Source: Xanthobacter oligotrophicus
GTDB taxonomy: Bacteria; Pseudomonadota; Alphaproteobacteria; Rhizobiales; Xanthobacteraceae
DNA: 64,000 nt
NCBI RefSeq assembly: GCF_008364685.1
Contig: NZ_VTTL01000014.1
Location: 105,327-169,326 of the forward strand
Direction: 5' to 3'
Made by a program: the position numbers and the translations under genes. The number at the start of each line of letters is the position of its first letter. Position 1 is the first letter of the stretch. The notes below the pieces were generated by a model, which did not search any database, was not told where the DNA came from, and saw nothing but the letters and a program-made list of their open reading frames with translations. Shown here piece by piece: positions 1 through 9,039 of this stretch.

Positions 1-663
1 GCATTCCTGGCACCTCCCGACCAGCCGAATGGGGCGGGGCTGGTGATTCTGCCCGAGGTCTACAACGTCAATGCGTGGGTGCAGGGCATCGCCGCTCGCT
101 ACGCCAAGGCCGGCTACACCGTGCTGGTGCCCGACCTGTTCTGGCGCCAGCAGCCGGGCGTGCATCTCGACTACGACCAGGTCGAGCGCGCCCGGGCGCA
201 GGGCGAGGCGGTCGATGTCGATGGGGTCGTCAGCGATGTGGGGCCGGCGGCACGGGCATTGCGCGAGCGTCTCGGCGAGGGCGCGAAGGTGGGCGTCATC
301 GGCTTCTGCCTCGGCGGACGCCTCGCCCTGCTCGCCGGCATCCGCGAGCCGGTTGACGGGGTATCGGCCTTCTATGCGGTGAAGCTCGAACGCCATCTCG
401 ACGAACTGCCGAAGCTCGCCGTACCGACCACTATTCATTTCGGCGCCACCGATCCGTGGGTCCCGACCGAAACCGTTGCCGCCGTCGAGCAGATCTATGC
501 GCAGGTGCCGCACGTCGGCTTCCACCGCTATGCGGACACCGGCCACGGCTTCGCCCGCAACGGTTATCCGCCCCATGTGGAAGATGCCGCCGAACGCGCC
601 CACGCGCGCACCCTGGCGCTGTTCGAGGCAGCGTTGCTGCCGCCCGCTCCCGCTGCGGGCTGA
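1..663 (+). CDS. Dienelactone hydrolase family protein (5' end cut by window)
   Basis: This is an alpha/beta-hydrolase of the dienelactone hydrolase (ClcD-like) family, whose members hydrolyse dienelactone to maleylacetate or act on related esters in the cytoplasm. The reading frame is open from the first base, so the N-terminus lies outside the window. The 220 visible residues are close to the usual 230-240, so little is missing. The Cys nucleophile sits in G-F-C-L-G-G (bases 301-318), the acid Asp in GATDPW (Asp codon 451-453) and the His in GHGFAR (541-558), so the Cys-Asp-His triad is complete. About 280 non-coding bases follow, so it probably ends its transcription unit. The family is clear; the substrate cannot be read from the sequence. 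Confidence 0.88.
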   Translation, partial: AFLAPPDQPNGAGLVILPEVYNVNAWVQGIAARYAKAGYTVLVPDLFWRQQPGVHLDYDQVERARAQGEAVDVDGVVSDVGPAARALRERLGEGAKVGVIGFCLGGRLALLAGIREPVDGVSAFYAVKLERHLDELPKLAVPTTIHFGATDPWVPTETVAAVEQIYAQVPHVGFHRYADTGHGFARNGYPPHVEDAAERAHARTLALFEAALLPPAPAAG

Positions 664-790
664 GCCGGAGCATCGGTGCGGCGAGCCTGCGCGCACCTCG
701 CGGATGCTGGCCGGGCGGGAGCGTCACCGCGCGCCCGGTCGCAACCACCGGGGATTGGTGAAAGCCGATTTCACTACCAGATCGCGGGGA

Positions 791-818
791 TTGACACATT
801 AAACATAATATCTATAGG
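791..818 (+). promoter_or_regulatory. Candidate sigma70-type promoter for the first Liv-type operon
   Basis: A perfect TTGACA (791-796) is followed after 16 bases by TATAGG (813-818). It sits in a short A/T-rich patch that stands out from the G+C-rich surroundings, about 125 bases upstream of the binding-protein gene at 944. The position fits a promoter for the 944-6278 gene run. It is inferred from sequence only. Confidence 0.45.
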
Positions 819-943
819 TTTTATTGAATTGTGGCGACATCGAATCCACCGCCGCAGTCTCCAGCGCCATTCTCACGTCGAGCGTCCCGGCCGGATGTCC
901 GCCCGTTCGCCTCGGCGTCTCTTCAAATCAGGAGATGGACCAG

Positions 944-2131
944 ATGAAATTTGCGGTTCTCGCCGCCGTGGCGGCCCTGTCCGTGGTGACGGCGGCACAG
1001 GCTCAGGAGGTGCTCAGGATCGGCGCCCCGCTTCCGGTCACCGGAGCGCTGGCGCCTGAGGGCGCGAAGCTGCGCCAGGGCTACGAGCTGTGGCAGGAGA
1101 AGGTGAACGCCGCCGGCGGCGTCAAGGCTGGCGACAAGCGCCTCAAGGTGGAGCTGGTCTATTACGATTACCAGTCGGCCACCCCCAAGGCGGTGCAGCT
1201 TGCCGAGAAGCTGATTGCCGACGACAAGGTGGACTTCCTGTTCTCGCCCTTCGGCTCCGGCGCCACCAAGGCGGTGAGCGCAGTGGCGGAGAAGAACCAG
1301 ATCCCGCTCATCGCCTCCTCCGCCTCTTCAGCCGAGGTGTTCGACCAGGGCTACAAGAACCTGTTCGGCGTCTACACCGACAACTCCACCTTCTCCGAGC
1401 CTCTCGCGGAACTGGTGAAGACCAAGGTGCCGGAGGTGAAGCGCGTCGCCATCCTCGCCCGCAACGACCTCTACCCGCTCTCCCTCGCCAACGAGTTCGA
1501 GAAGAGTGCGAAGAAACGCGGCTTCGAGGTGGTGTTCTTCGAGAAATACCCCATTGGCACCCTCGACCATTCGGCCGCCCTCGCCCAGCTGCGCGCGGCC
1601 AAGCCCGACTGGATCATCGCCACCGGCTACATCAACGACCTGATCCTGGTGCGCAAGCAGGCCGGCGACCTGCGGATCGGCGCCAAGGTGCTCACCCTCA
1701 TCAACGGCCCGGCCTACAAGGAGTGGATCGAGGCGGTGGGGCCGCTGGCCGAGAATGTCACCACCGCGAGCTGGTTCCACCCCGCCGTGAACTACCAGAG
1801 CGAGGACGTGTTCGGCTCCAGCAAGGCCTTCGTGGACGCCTTCAAGGCGAAGTACGGCAGCGAGCCGGACTTCACCCAGGCCTCGGGCGCCGCGGTGGGC
1901 GTGGTGCTGCAGTCCGCCATCGAGCGCGCCGGCTCCACTGATCGCGCCAAGGTGCGGGCGGAGCTTCAGAAGGGTGGCTTCAAGACCTTCTTTGCCCCCA
2001 TCTCCTTCTCGCCCACCGGCATCGCCGACAGCTATGTGCCGCCGGTGCTGCAGATCCAGAACGGCAAGGTGGAAGTGGTGCTGCCCGAGAGCCTCGCCTC
2101 CGCTCCCTTCAACACCGGCATCCGCGACTGA
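944..2131 (+). CDS. Branched-chain amino acid-type ABC transporter substrate-binding protein
   Basis: Periplasmic type-1 binding protein (LivK/amide/urea family, 395 aa) that captures a small solute for the permeases and ATPases encoded next to it. It has a Sec signal peptide (MKFAVLAAVAALSVVTAAQA, cut before QEVLRIG), and the mature protein opens with the typical beta strand and 'PVTGALAPEGAKL'. ATG 944 is chosen because GGAG at 931-934 lies nine bases upstream; the in-frame ATG at 935 abuts that motif and would have no ribosome-binding site. It is the first gene of a complete importer set (944-5593). Members of this family carry amino acids, amides, urea or aromatic acids, and the ligand here is unknown. 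A strong hairpin follows the gene, a common arrangement that lets the binding protein be made in excess. Confidence 0.9.
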   Translation: MKFAVLAAVAALSVVTAAQAQEVLRIGAPLPVTGALAPEGAKLRQGYELWQEKVNAAGGVKAGDKRLKVELVYYDYQSATPKAVQLAEKLIADDKVDFLFSPFGSGATKAVSAVAEKNQIPLIASSASSAEVFDQGYKNLFGVYTDNSTFSEPLAELVKTKVPEVKRVAILARNDLYPLSLANEFEKSAKKRGFEVVFFEKYPIGTLDHSAALAQLRAAKPDWIIATGYINDLILVRKQAGDLRIGAKVLTLINGPAYKEWIEAVGPLAENVTTASWFHPAVNYQSEDVFGSSKAFVDAFKAKYGSEPDFTQASGAAVGVVLQSAIERAGSTDRAKVRAELQKGGFKTFFAPISFSPTGIADSYVPPVLQIQNGKVEVVLPESLASAPFNTGIRD

Positions 2132-2153
2132 CGGGGCCGCCCGCGCCCGGCCC

Positions 2154-2190
2154 GACGCGCCAGCCCCCTGCTTGCCAGGGCCGGCGCGTC
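2154..2190 (+). terminator. Intercistronic hairpin after the binding-protein gene
   Basis: Arms GACGCGCC (2154-2161) and GGCGCGTC (2183-2190) pair perfectly, and an inner GCCC/GGGC pair extends the stem. No T-run follows, so this looks like an attenuating or mRNA-stabilising hairpin between the binding-protein and permease genes rather than a full intrinsic terminator. Confidence 0.4.
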
Positions 2191-2287
2191 GAGCAGCGCA
2201 GTCGCAATGTGTTTTCAGGCGATACGGGCATCGGCCGGCGTGAAACCGCCGGTGCCCGTGACGCCCTCCCCTTTCCGGATCGAACCC

Positions 2288-3154
2288 ATGCTCTGGCTTC
2301 AGGTCCTCGCCAACGGGCTCGCCCTCGGCGGGCTCTATGCGTGCATCGCGGCCGGCTTCTCGCTGGTCTGGGGCGTGCTCAACGTCATCAACATCCTGCA
2401 CGGATCGCTGGTGGTCCTGGGCGCGTACCTTGCCTTCTTCGCCCATGCCGCCTTCGGCATCAGCCCGTTCGTGTTCGCCCCGGTGGCGGGGCTGGCGCTG
2501 TTCGGCCTCGGCTTCCTCATCCAGACCGCGGTGGTGAACCGCGTGATGGGCCGCCCGGTGCTCATGAGCCTGCTGCTCACCTTCGGCCTCAACCTGTTCC
2601 TCGACAATCTGATGATCGAGCTGTTCAGCGCCGACTATAAGAAGGTCATACTCACCCCGCCCGCCGGCCTGCTCGACCTCGGCCCGGTGATCGTGCCGAA
2701 GGACCGCCTCTATGCCACCGGCCTCGGCCTGCTGGTGGTGGCCGGCCTGTGGGTGCTGCTGCGGACCACCCAGCTCGGCCGCGCCATCGTGGCGGTGCGC
2801 ATGGATCGCGGCGCCGCCGAGCTGATGGGCATCGACGTGCGCGCCACCTATGCGGTGGCCTTCGGCCTCGGCGCCTTCATGGCCGGGGTGGCGGGGGCGC
2901 TGCTCAGCGCCATCTTCCCCATCTCGCCGCTCGCGTCGGGGGTCTATCTCGGCAAGGCCTTCGTCATCTGCGTGCTGGGCGGGCTCGGCAGCGTGCCGGG
3001 GGTGATCGTCGGCGGCTTCTCCCTCGGGCTGCTGGAGAGCTTCGGCGCGCTCACCCTCGGGCCGGAGCATGCCGGCACCCTCTCCTTCGTCGCTCTCATC
3101 CTGCTGCTCATGGTGCGCCCGCAGGGCCTCATCGGGCGAAGGGGCTTTGAATGA
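2288..3154 (+). CDS. Branched-chain amino acid-type ABC transporter permease (LivH-like)
   Basis: Inner-membrane permease of the LivH family (288 aa), one half of the transmembrane channel. It is almost wholly hydrophobic with about eight membrane segments, opens with the family pattern 'NGLALGGLYACIAAGFSLVWGVLNVINILHG' in outline, and carries the cytoplasmic EAA-like loop around 'AELMGIDVRATYAVAFGLG'. ATG 2288 is chosen because it begins directly at the amphipathic start of the first membrane helix; upstream in-frame codons add only a Pro-rich tail. Its stop overlaps the next permease start by four bases (ATGA, 3151-3154), implying translational coupling. Confidence 0.9.
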   Translation: MLWLQVLANGLALGGLYACIAAGFSLVWGVLNVINILHGSLVVLGAYLAFFAHAAFGISPFVFAPVAGLALFGLGFLIQTAVVNRVMGRPVLMSLLLTFGLNLFLDNLMIELFSADYKKVILTPPAGLLDLGPVIVPKDRLYATGLGLLVVAGLWVLLRTTQLGRAIVAVRMDRGAAELMGIDVRATYAVAFGLGAFMAGVAGALLSAIFPISPLASGVYLGKAFVICVLGGLGSVPGVIVGGFSLGLLESFGALTLGPEHAGTLSFVALILLLMVRPQGLIGRRGFE

Positions 3155-4097
3155 ACCCGCGTCTTCTCGGCGGCATTGCCGCCGGCGTGGCGGCCCTCGC
3201 GGCGGTCGGCCTGTTCGCAGACACCTACCTGCTGCGGCTTGCCACCACCTTCGCCATGTATTGCGCCCTCGGCCTCTCCTGGAACCTGGTGGGCGGCTAT
3301 ACCGGCTATCCCTCCTTCGCCACGGCCGCCTTCTTCGGCCTCGGCGCCTATGCCACCGCCATCGCCCAGACCTCCGGCCTGCCGCTGCCGCTTGCCTGGG
3401 CGACGGGCGGCCTCGTGCCCTTCCTGTTCGCCGGCCTCCTGGGCCTCGCCATCCTGCACCTGCGCGGGCATTACTTCGCCATCGCCAGCCTCGTGGTGGC
3501 CGACGTGCTGCGCGAGGTCACCAATTCCTGGACCAGCCTCACCGGCGGCGGCATGGGGCTGAACCTGCCGCTGGTCGGCGGCAGCGTGGCGGCGCAGGCC
3601 CAGTTCTATTTCTGGGTCATGGTGGGGCTTGCACTGATCGCGCTCGGCATCACCGTCGCCGTGGACCGCTCCCGCCTCGGTGTCGCCGTGCGCTGCATCG
3701 CCCAGAACGAGGATGCGGCGCAGATCATCGGCATCGATACCCGGCGCGCGAAGGTCGCGGCCTTCGCCTTGTCCGGGCTGCTGGCCGGGGCAGCCGGCGG
3801 CGTCTACGCCTCCTGGGTCACCTATATCGATCCGAGCGACGTCTACGACGTTTCCCTGTCGGTGAAGCCCATCCTGATGGCGCTGCTGGGTGGGGCGGGA
3901 ACGGTGATGGGGCCGGTGGTGGGCGCCTTTGTCTTCCTCGCGTCCGAAGAGCTGCTGTGGCGTAACCTGCTCTCCTTCCATGCCGGCCTCCTCGGCCTGC
4001 TGGTGGTGGCGCTGGTGCTGTTCCTGCCGGATGGGCTGAAATCCATCCGCTGGCGCGGGATCATCGCACCGCGCGCCGCACCGGGGACGCGAAGCTG

Positions 4098-4098
<1 letters not shown>
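3151..4098 (+). CDS. Branched-chain amino acid-type ABC transporter permease (LivM-like)
   Basis: Second inner-membrane permease of the importer, LivM family, 315 aa with about nine hydrophobic segments. The family hallmarks 'LSWNLVGGYTGYPSFATAAFFGLGAY' (in outline) and the coupling loop 'IAQNEDAAQIIGIDTRRAKV' (around residues 190-205) are present; the latter docks the ATPase. It starts inside the stop of the LivH-like gene and its own stop TGA shares a base with the ATG of the ATPase gene at 4098, so the genes form a tightly coupled operon. Its pairing with the LivH-like permease is clear; the substrate is not. Confidence 0.9.
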
Positions 4099-4843
<745 letters not shown>

Positions 4844-4847
<4 letters not shown>

Positions 4848-5593
4848 GCGCAGGCCAAGACGCTCCTATGCCCCTCGCCGCTCCCCTGCTGCTGGACGCG
4901 CGCGACCTTGCGGTGTCCTACGGCGACGTGGCGGTGATCTGGCAGGCCCATATCACGGTGCCGGCCGGCAGCATCGTCGCCCTCGTGGGGTCGAACGGCG
5001 CGGGGAAGACCACCTTGCTCAAGACCCTGGCGGGCACGCTCCGGCCGCGCCGCGGCACCATCCTCCTGGACGGGCAGGACGTGACCGCGGACGATGCCCG
5101 CGGCCGTGTCGCGCGCGGCCTCGTGCTGGTGCCGGAAGGCCGGCGCCTGTTCGCCGGGCTCTCGGTCTACGACAACCTGCTGCTCGGCGCCTATGCGCGC
5201 ACGGACCGGCGGCAGGTGCGCGCGGACGTGGAGCGCATATACGCGCTCTTTCCCCGCCTCGCCGAGCGGCGCCGGCAGGATGCATCCACCCTTTCCGGCG
5301 GCGAGCAGCAGATGTGCGCCATCGCCCGAGGCCTGATGGCCGATCCGCGCCTGCTGCTCATCGACGAGCTGTCCCTGGGCCTCGCTCCGGCCGTGGTGGA
5401 GGAACTGGTGGCGGCGCTGAAGACCATCAACGCGGCCGGCACCAGCCTGCTGGTGGTGGAGCAGGACGTGGCCATCGCCTTCGGCCTCGCCGACTACGCG
5501 CACGTGCTGGACCAGGGGTGCTCCGGCATCAGCGGGCCGGTGGGTGAGATCGCCGCCGACCCGGCGGTCCGCCGCGCCTATCTCGGCATCTGA
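4844..5593 (+). CDS. Branched-chain amino acid-type ABC transporter ATP-binding protein (LivF-like)
   Basis: Second ATPase subunit (249 aa), LivF family. Motifs: Walker A GSNGAGKTT, canonical signature LSGGEQQM, Walker B 'LLLIDELSLGLAP' and 'VVEQDV' at the switch position, where LivF proteins normally have VEQN. It starts four bases inside the LivG-like gene (ATGA). An in-frame ATG at 4868 is an alternative start that would shorten a weakly conserved N-terminus by eight residues. It completes a five-gene importer, and the next gene begins 25 bases downstream. Confidence 0.9.
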
Positions 5594-5618
5594 AAAACGG
5601 CTCCAGAGAGGAACAACC

Positions 5619-6278
5619 ATGTCCGGCCCCAAGCGCAAGGTCGAATACTATTTCTCCTTCATCTCGCTGTGGTCCTATGTGGGCAGCCTGGCCTTCCAGG
5701 ACCTGGTGAAGCGCCACGACATCGAAGTTGACTACAAGCCTATCGACCTGCTTGCGGTGTTCGCCTCGGGCGGGGGCAAGCCGGTGAAGCAGCGCCCGCT
5801 GCAGCGGCAGGCCTACCGCATCGTGGAGATGAAGCGCTGGCGCGACATCCGCGGCATCCCCCTGGTCATCCATCCGAAATTCTATCCCGCCGATCCGGCC
5901 CGCGGGCACCGGCTCTTCCTCGCGGCGCAGGAGGTGGTGAAAGCCGGCGGCGCCGGCGACCTTGCCACCTTCGCCCACCTGGGCCTCAGGGCCGTCTGGG
6001 CGGACGAGTTCAACGTCGAAGATCCCGACACCCTGGTCGGGCTCGCCGACCGGGCCGGCTTCGACGGCCGCGCGCTGCTGGCCGCAGCCGACGACAAGGC
6101 TCACGCCGACCGCGCTGCGGCTCTCACGAAGGAGGCCATCGACCGCGACCTGTTCGGCGCGCCGTTCTATTTCTACAACGGCGAACCCTTCTGGGGGCAG
6201 GACCGGCTCGACCTGCTGGACGCCGCCATCGCCTCCGGCCGTCCTCCGGTGCCGCCGACGTCGCCCTCGGAACTCTGA
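5619..6278 (+). CDS. DsbA-family oxidoreductase, 2-hydroxychromene-2-carboxylate isomerase-like
   Basis: 219-residue thioredoxin-fold protein of the DsbA/kappa-GST superfamily, close to 2-hydroxychromene-2-carboxylate isomerase, a glutathione-dependent enzyme that isomerises ring-cleavage products of naphthalene-type aromatics. The N-terminal strand 'VEYYFSFISLWSYVG' has Ser in the place of a DsbA Cys-X-X-Cys, as in the isomerase/kappa-GST branch. 'IPLVIHPKFYPADP' and the C-terminal 'LFGAPFYFYNGEPFWGQDRLD' (in outline) match the family. ATG 5619 is supported by AGAGAGGAAC just upstream. Its position directly behind the Liv importer suggests that the imported compound is an aromatic or thiol-reactive solute; that is inference. 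Confidence 0.8.
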   Translation: MSGPKRKVEYYFSFISLWSYVGSLAFQDLVKRHDIEVDYKPIDLLAVFASGGGKPVKQRPLQRQAYRIVEMKRWRDIRGIPLVIHPKFYPADPARGHRLFLAAQEVVKAGGAGDLATFAHLGLRAVWADEFNVEDPDTLVGLADRAGFDGRALLAAADDKAHADRAAALTKEAIDRDLFGAPFYFYNGEPFWGQDRLDLLDAAIASGRPPVPPTSPSEL

Positions 6279-6388
6279 GGATCTGCGCGACACGACCTGC
6301 CTGAGCCGTTCACCCGCCCATCGGCGGTCGTCATTTTTCAAGCGGTGGGCGCGGTTGAGGCATGCGCGTCGCGCCACCCAGATGCGGC

Positions 6389-6440
6389 AAATTAACAACA
6401 CTTTTTCTATAGACAATATATGTAAATTGGCAATCTTAGG
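6389..6440 (+). promoter_or_regulatory. A/T-rich promoter region of the sulfur operon
   Basis: This is a sharply A/T-rich island upstream of the SfnB-type operon at 6527. TTAACA (6392-6397) could serve as -35 with AATATA or TATATG (6415-6422) as -10, at 17-19 base spacing. A CTATAG palindrome lies at 6407-6412; the same hexamer occurs at 812-817 in the promoter patch of the first operon. No activator site can be named. Confidence 0.35.
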
Positions 6441-6526
6441 ATCGCGGCGCCTGTTTCCAGGCCTGGTTCCACCGCCGCGCCCATTGTCACTTGTCACCAT
6501 TGTTACCTGTCAAGGCATTGCGCGAG

Positions 6527-7771
6527 ATGGCGTCTCCCTTCACCCAGACGAGCCCCGATGGATCGCAGGAGCGGCTTCCGCCGCTGCCGTCCCGCCCGCA
6601 TCTGATCACCTGCGATGCCGAGGCCATCGAGATCGCCCATGCGCTCGCCCCGCGACTGGCCGAAGGCGCCTCCGCGCGGGATCGCGGCCGGATCCTGCCC
6701 TGGGAGGAGATCGAGCTTTTCACCGCGAGCGGCCTCGGCGCGTTAACCGTGCCGCGCCAGTTCGGGGGGCCGGAGGTCTCGAATGAGACGCTGGCCCGCG
6801 TCTTCGCCATCCTCGCTGCGGCCGACGCGTCGGTGGCCCAGATCCCGCAGAACCAGTTCGGCGTCCTCGGCCTGGTGCGCGAGGCCGCGAGCCCCGGCCA
6901 GCAGGCGCGCATCTACGCCGACATCCTGGCCGGCCACCGGATCGGCAACGCCGGGCCGGAACGGCACGGCCGCGCCATCACCCACGTGACCACGCAGCTG
7001 GCACGCACCGACGCGGGCCTGAGGCTCACCGGCCAGCGCTATTATTCGACCGGATCAATGTTCGCCCACTGGATCCCGACCCGTGCCGTGGACGAGGCGG
7101 GGCGGCCGGTGTTCGTCTGGGTGCGACGCGACGCGCCGGGCGTTCGGGTCGTGGACGACTGGGAAGGCTTCGGCCAGACCACCACCGCAAGCGGCACGGT
7201 GATCTTCGAGGCGGCCCCCGTCGACGCGGAACTGCTGATCGATCTGACGCCCCTCGCCACGCGGCCGGGCCTTGCCGGGCCGCAGTCCCAGCTCATCCAG
7301 GCCGCCATCGATGCGGGGATCGCGGCCGGCGCGGTGGCCGCCGCCCTCGACTTCGTGCGCACGAAGACCCGGGCCTGGCCCTTCACGGTCGAGACCGCGA
7401 CGCAGGATCCCTACATCATCGGCGAGGTGGGTCGGCTGGAGATTGACCTGCACGCCGCCGAGGAGGTGCTGGCGCGCGCCGGCCGCACGCTCGACCGGAT
7501 CGCGGCGGCGCCGGTGACGGCCGAAAGCTCGGCCGAAGCCTCGGTCGCCGTGGCGGAGGCCAAGATCCTGACCACCGAGATCGCGCTGGAGGCCTCGGAG
7601 CGGCTGCTCGAACTCGCCGGATCCTCGGCCACGCGCGAGGGCTACAACCTCGGGCGGTTCTGGCGCGATGCGCGGGTGCACACGCTCCATGACCCGGTGC
7701 GCTGGAAATACCATCTGCTCGGCAATTACACGCTGAACGGCGCCCTGCCCCCGCGCCACCAATGGAACTGA
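6527..7771 (+). CDS. SfnB-family sulfur acquisition oxidoreductase (acyl-CoA dehydrogenase fold)
   Basis: Flavoprotein (414 aa) of the acyl-CoA dehydrogenase superfamily, in the SfnB/DszC branch used to recover sulfur from organosulfur compounds under sulfate limitation. Supporting features are the N-terminal helical domain, 'RILPWEEIELFTASGLGALTVP', 'QIPQNQFGVL', the beta-domain motif 'RYYSTGSMFAHWIP', and the C-terminal 'ARVHTLHDPVRWKYHLLGNYTLNG' (all in outline). ATG 6527 is used rather than a TTG 36 bases upstream, because the protein then starts as family members do. It is the first of five same-strand genes ending at 12530. DszC-like enzymes oxygenate sulfide sulfur with reduced flavin, so a monooxygenase role is likely; the substrate is unknown. 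Confidence 0.85.
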   Translation: MASPFTQTSPDGSQERLPPLPSRPHLITCDAEAIEIAHALAPRLAEGASARDRGRILPWEEIELFTASGLGALTVPRQFGGPEVSNETLARVFAILAAADASVAQIPQNQFGVLGLVREAASPGQQARIYADILAGHRIGNAGPERHGRAITHVTTQLARTDAGLRLTGQRYYSTGSMFAHWIPTRAVDEAGRPVFVWVRRDAPGVRVVDDWEGFGQTTTASGTVIFEAAPVDAELLIDLTPLATRPGLAGPQSQLIQAAIDAGIAAGAVAAALDFVRTKTRAWPFTVETATQDPYIIGEVGRLEIDLHAAEEVLARAGRTLDRIAAAPVTAESSAEASVAVAEAKILTTEIALEASERLLELAGSSATREGYNLGRFWRDARVHTLHDPVRWKYHLLGNYTLNGALPPRHQWN

Positions 7772-7782
7772 GAGGCAGGCCG

Positions 7783-9039
7783 ATGACCCTTCCCGCCACA
7801 CCTGCCACCATATCTGCCACCACGCCGATCACCCGCATCGCCCCACCGCCAAGCCCGGTGCCGCGGATCGCCTCCGATGCCGAGGCGCTGGAGGCCGCCC
7901 GGGCACTCGCCGCGGACTTCGCCGCCGGCGCGGCCGGGCGCGATCTGGAGCGGCGGCTGCCCTGGGAGGAGATCGAACGCTTCACGCAGACCGGCCTGTG
8001 GGCCATCACCGTGCCGAAGGAGTACGGCGGCGCGGGCGTGAAAGCCGCGACCGTGGCGCAGGTGATCGCCCTCATCTCGGCGGCGGACGGGTCGCTGGGC
8101 CAGATCCCGCAGAACCATTATTACGCCCTCGAGGTGCTGCGGAACGGCGGCTCCGAGGCGCAGAAGCACTTCCTCTACGAGCGGGTCCTGGCCGGCGAGC
8201 GCTTCGGCAATGCCCTCGCAGAGATCGGCGCGCGCGACTACACCCGGCGCACGCGGCTCGTCCGCGATCCCGCCGGCTGGTACGTGGAAGGGCGCAAATA
8301 CTATTGCACCGGCTCGCTCTTCGCCCATCGCATCCCCACACTGGTGAACGCCGAGGAGCACGGCCGCGAGGTCGCCTATCTCGTCTTCATCCCGCGCGAT
8401 GCGGCGGGGGTAAGCGTCATCGACGACTGGGACGGCTTCGGCCAGCGCGTCACCGGCTCCGGCTCGATCCTGTTCGAGCGGGTGAAGGTGGAGCCCGAAT
8501 GGGTGGTGCCGTTCCAGGCGTCCCTCGACCGGCCGACCGCCATCGGTCCCTTCGCCCAGATCCTGCACGCCGGCATCGACCTCGGCATCGGACAGGGGGC
8601 TTTCGCGGCGACGCTGCCCTTCGTGCGCGAACGTGCACGGGCCTGGATCGACGCCAAGGTCGAACGCGCCAGCGAGGATCCCCTGACGCTCCATGCCATC
8701 GGCGATGTGCGCGTGCGGCTCGCCGCCGCCGATGCCCTGCTGGAACGCGCGGGGCGCTACGTGGACGCCGCGCAGGCAGCGCCCGACGAGGCCAGCGTCG
8801 CCGCCGCCTCCATCGCGGTGGCCGAGGCGCGGGCGGGAAGCCACCGGGCGGGGCTTTTGGCCGCCAACAAGCTGCTGGAACTCGGCGGCACGTCGGCCAC
8901 CGGCCGGGCGGACGATCTCGACCGCTACTGGCGCAATGTCCGGACCCATACGCTGCATGATCCGGTACGCTGGAAGTATCACTGGATCGGTGCCTACCAC
9001 CTCAACGGGCGCCTTCCGCCCCGGCACGGGGCGCTATGA
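7783..9039 (+). CDS. Second SfnB-family sulfur acquisition oxidoreductase
   Basis: Paralogue of the preceding gene (418 aa) with the same domain order. Shared landmarks include 'RRLPWEEIERFTQTGLWAITVPKEYGG' in outline, 'GQIPQNHYYALE', 'KYYCTGSLFAHRIPT' and the near-identical C-terminal 'VRTHTLHDPVRWKYHW'. The start at ATG 7783 follows GAGAGGCAGG at a normal distance; the ATG at 7762 lies inside the upstream gene. The two copies have diverged widely elsewhere, so this is an old tandem duplication that may widen the range of organosulfur substrates or form a heteromer. Its stop overlaps the next start. Confidence 0.85.
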   Translation: MTLPATPATISATTPITRIAPPPSPVPRIASDAEALEAARALAADFAAGAAGRDLERRLPWEEIERFTQTGLWAITVPKEYGGAGVKAATVAQVIALISAADGSLGQIPQNHYYALEVLRNGGSEAQKHFLYERVLAGERFGNALAEIGARDYTRRTRLVRDPAGWYVEGRKYYCTGSLFAHRIPTLVNAEEHGREVAYLVFIPRDAAGVSVIDDWDGFGQRVTGSGSILFERVKVEPEWVVPFQASLDRPTAIGPFAQILHAGIDLGIGQGAFAATLPFVRERARAWIDAKVERASEDPLTLHAIGDVRVRLAAADALLERAGRYVDAAQAAPDEASVAAASIAVAEARAGSHRAGLLAANKLLELGGTSATGRADDLDRYWRNVRTHTLHDPVRWKYHWIGAYHLNGRLPPRHGAL

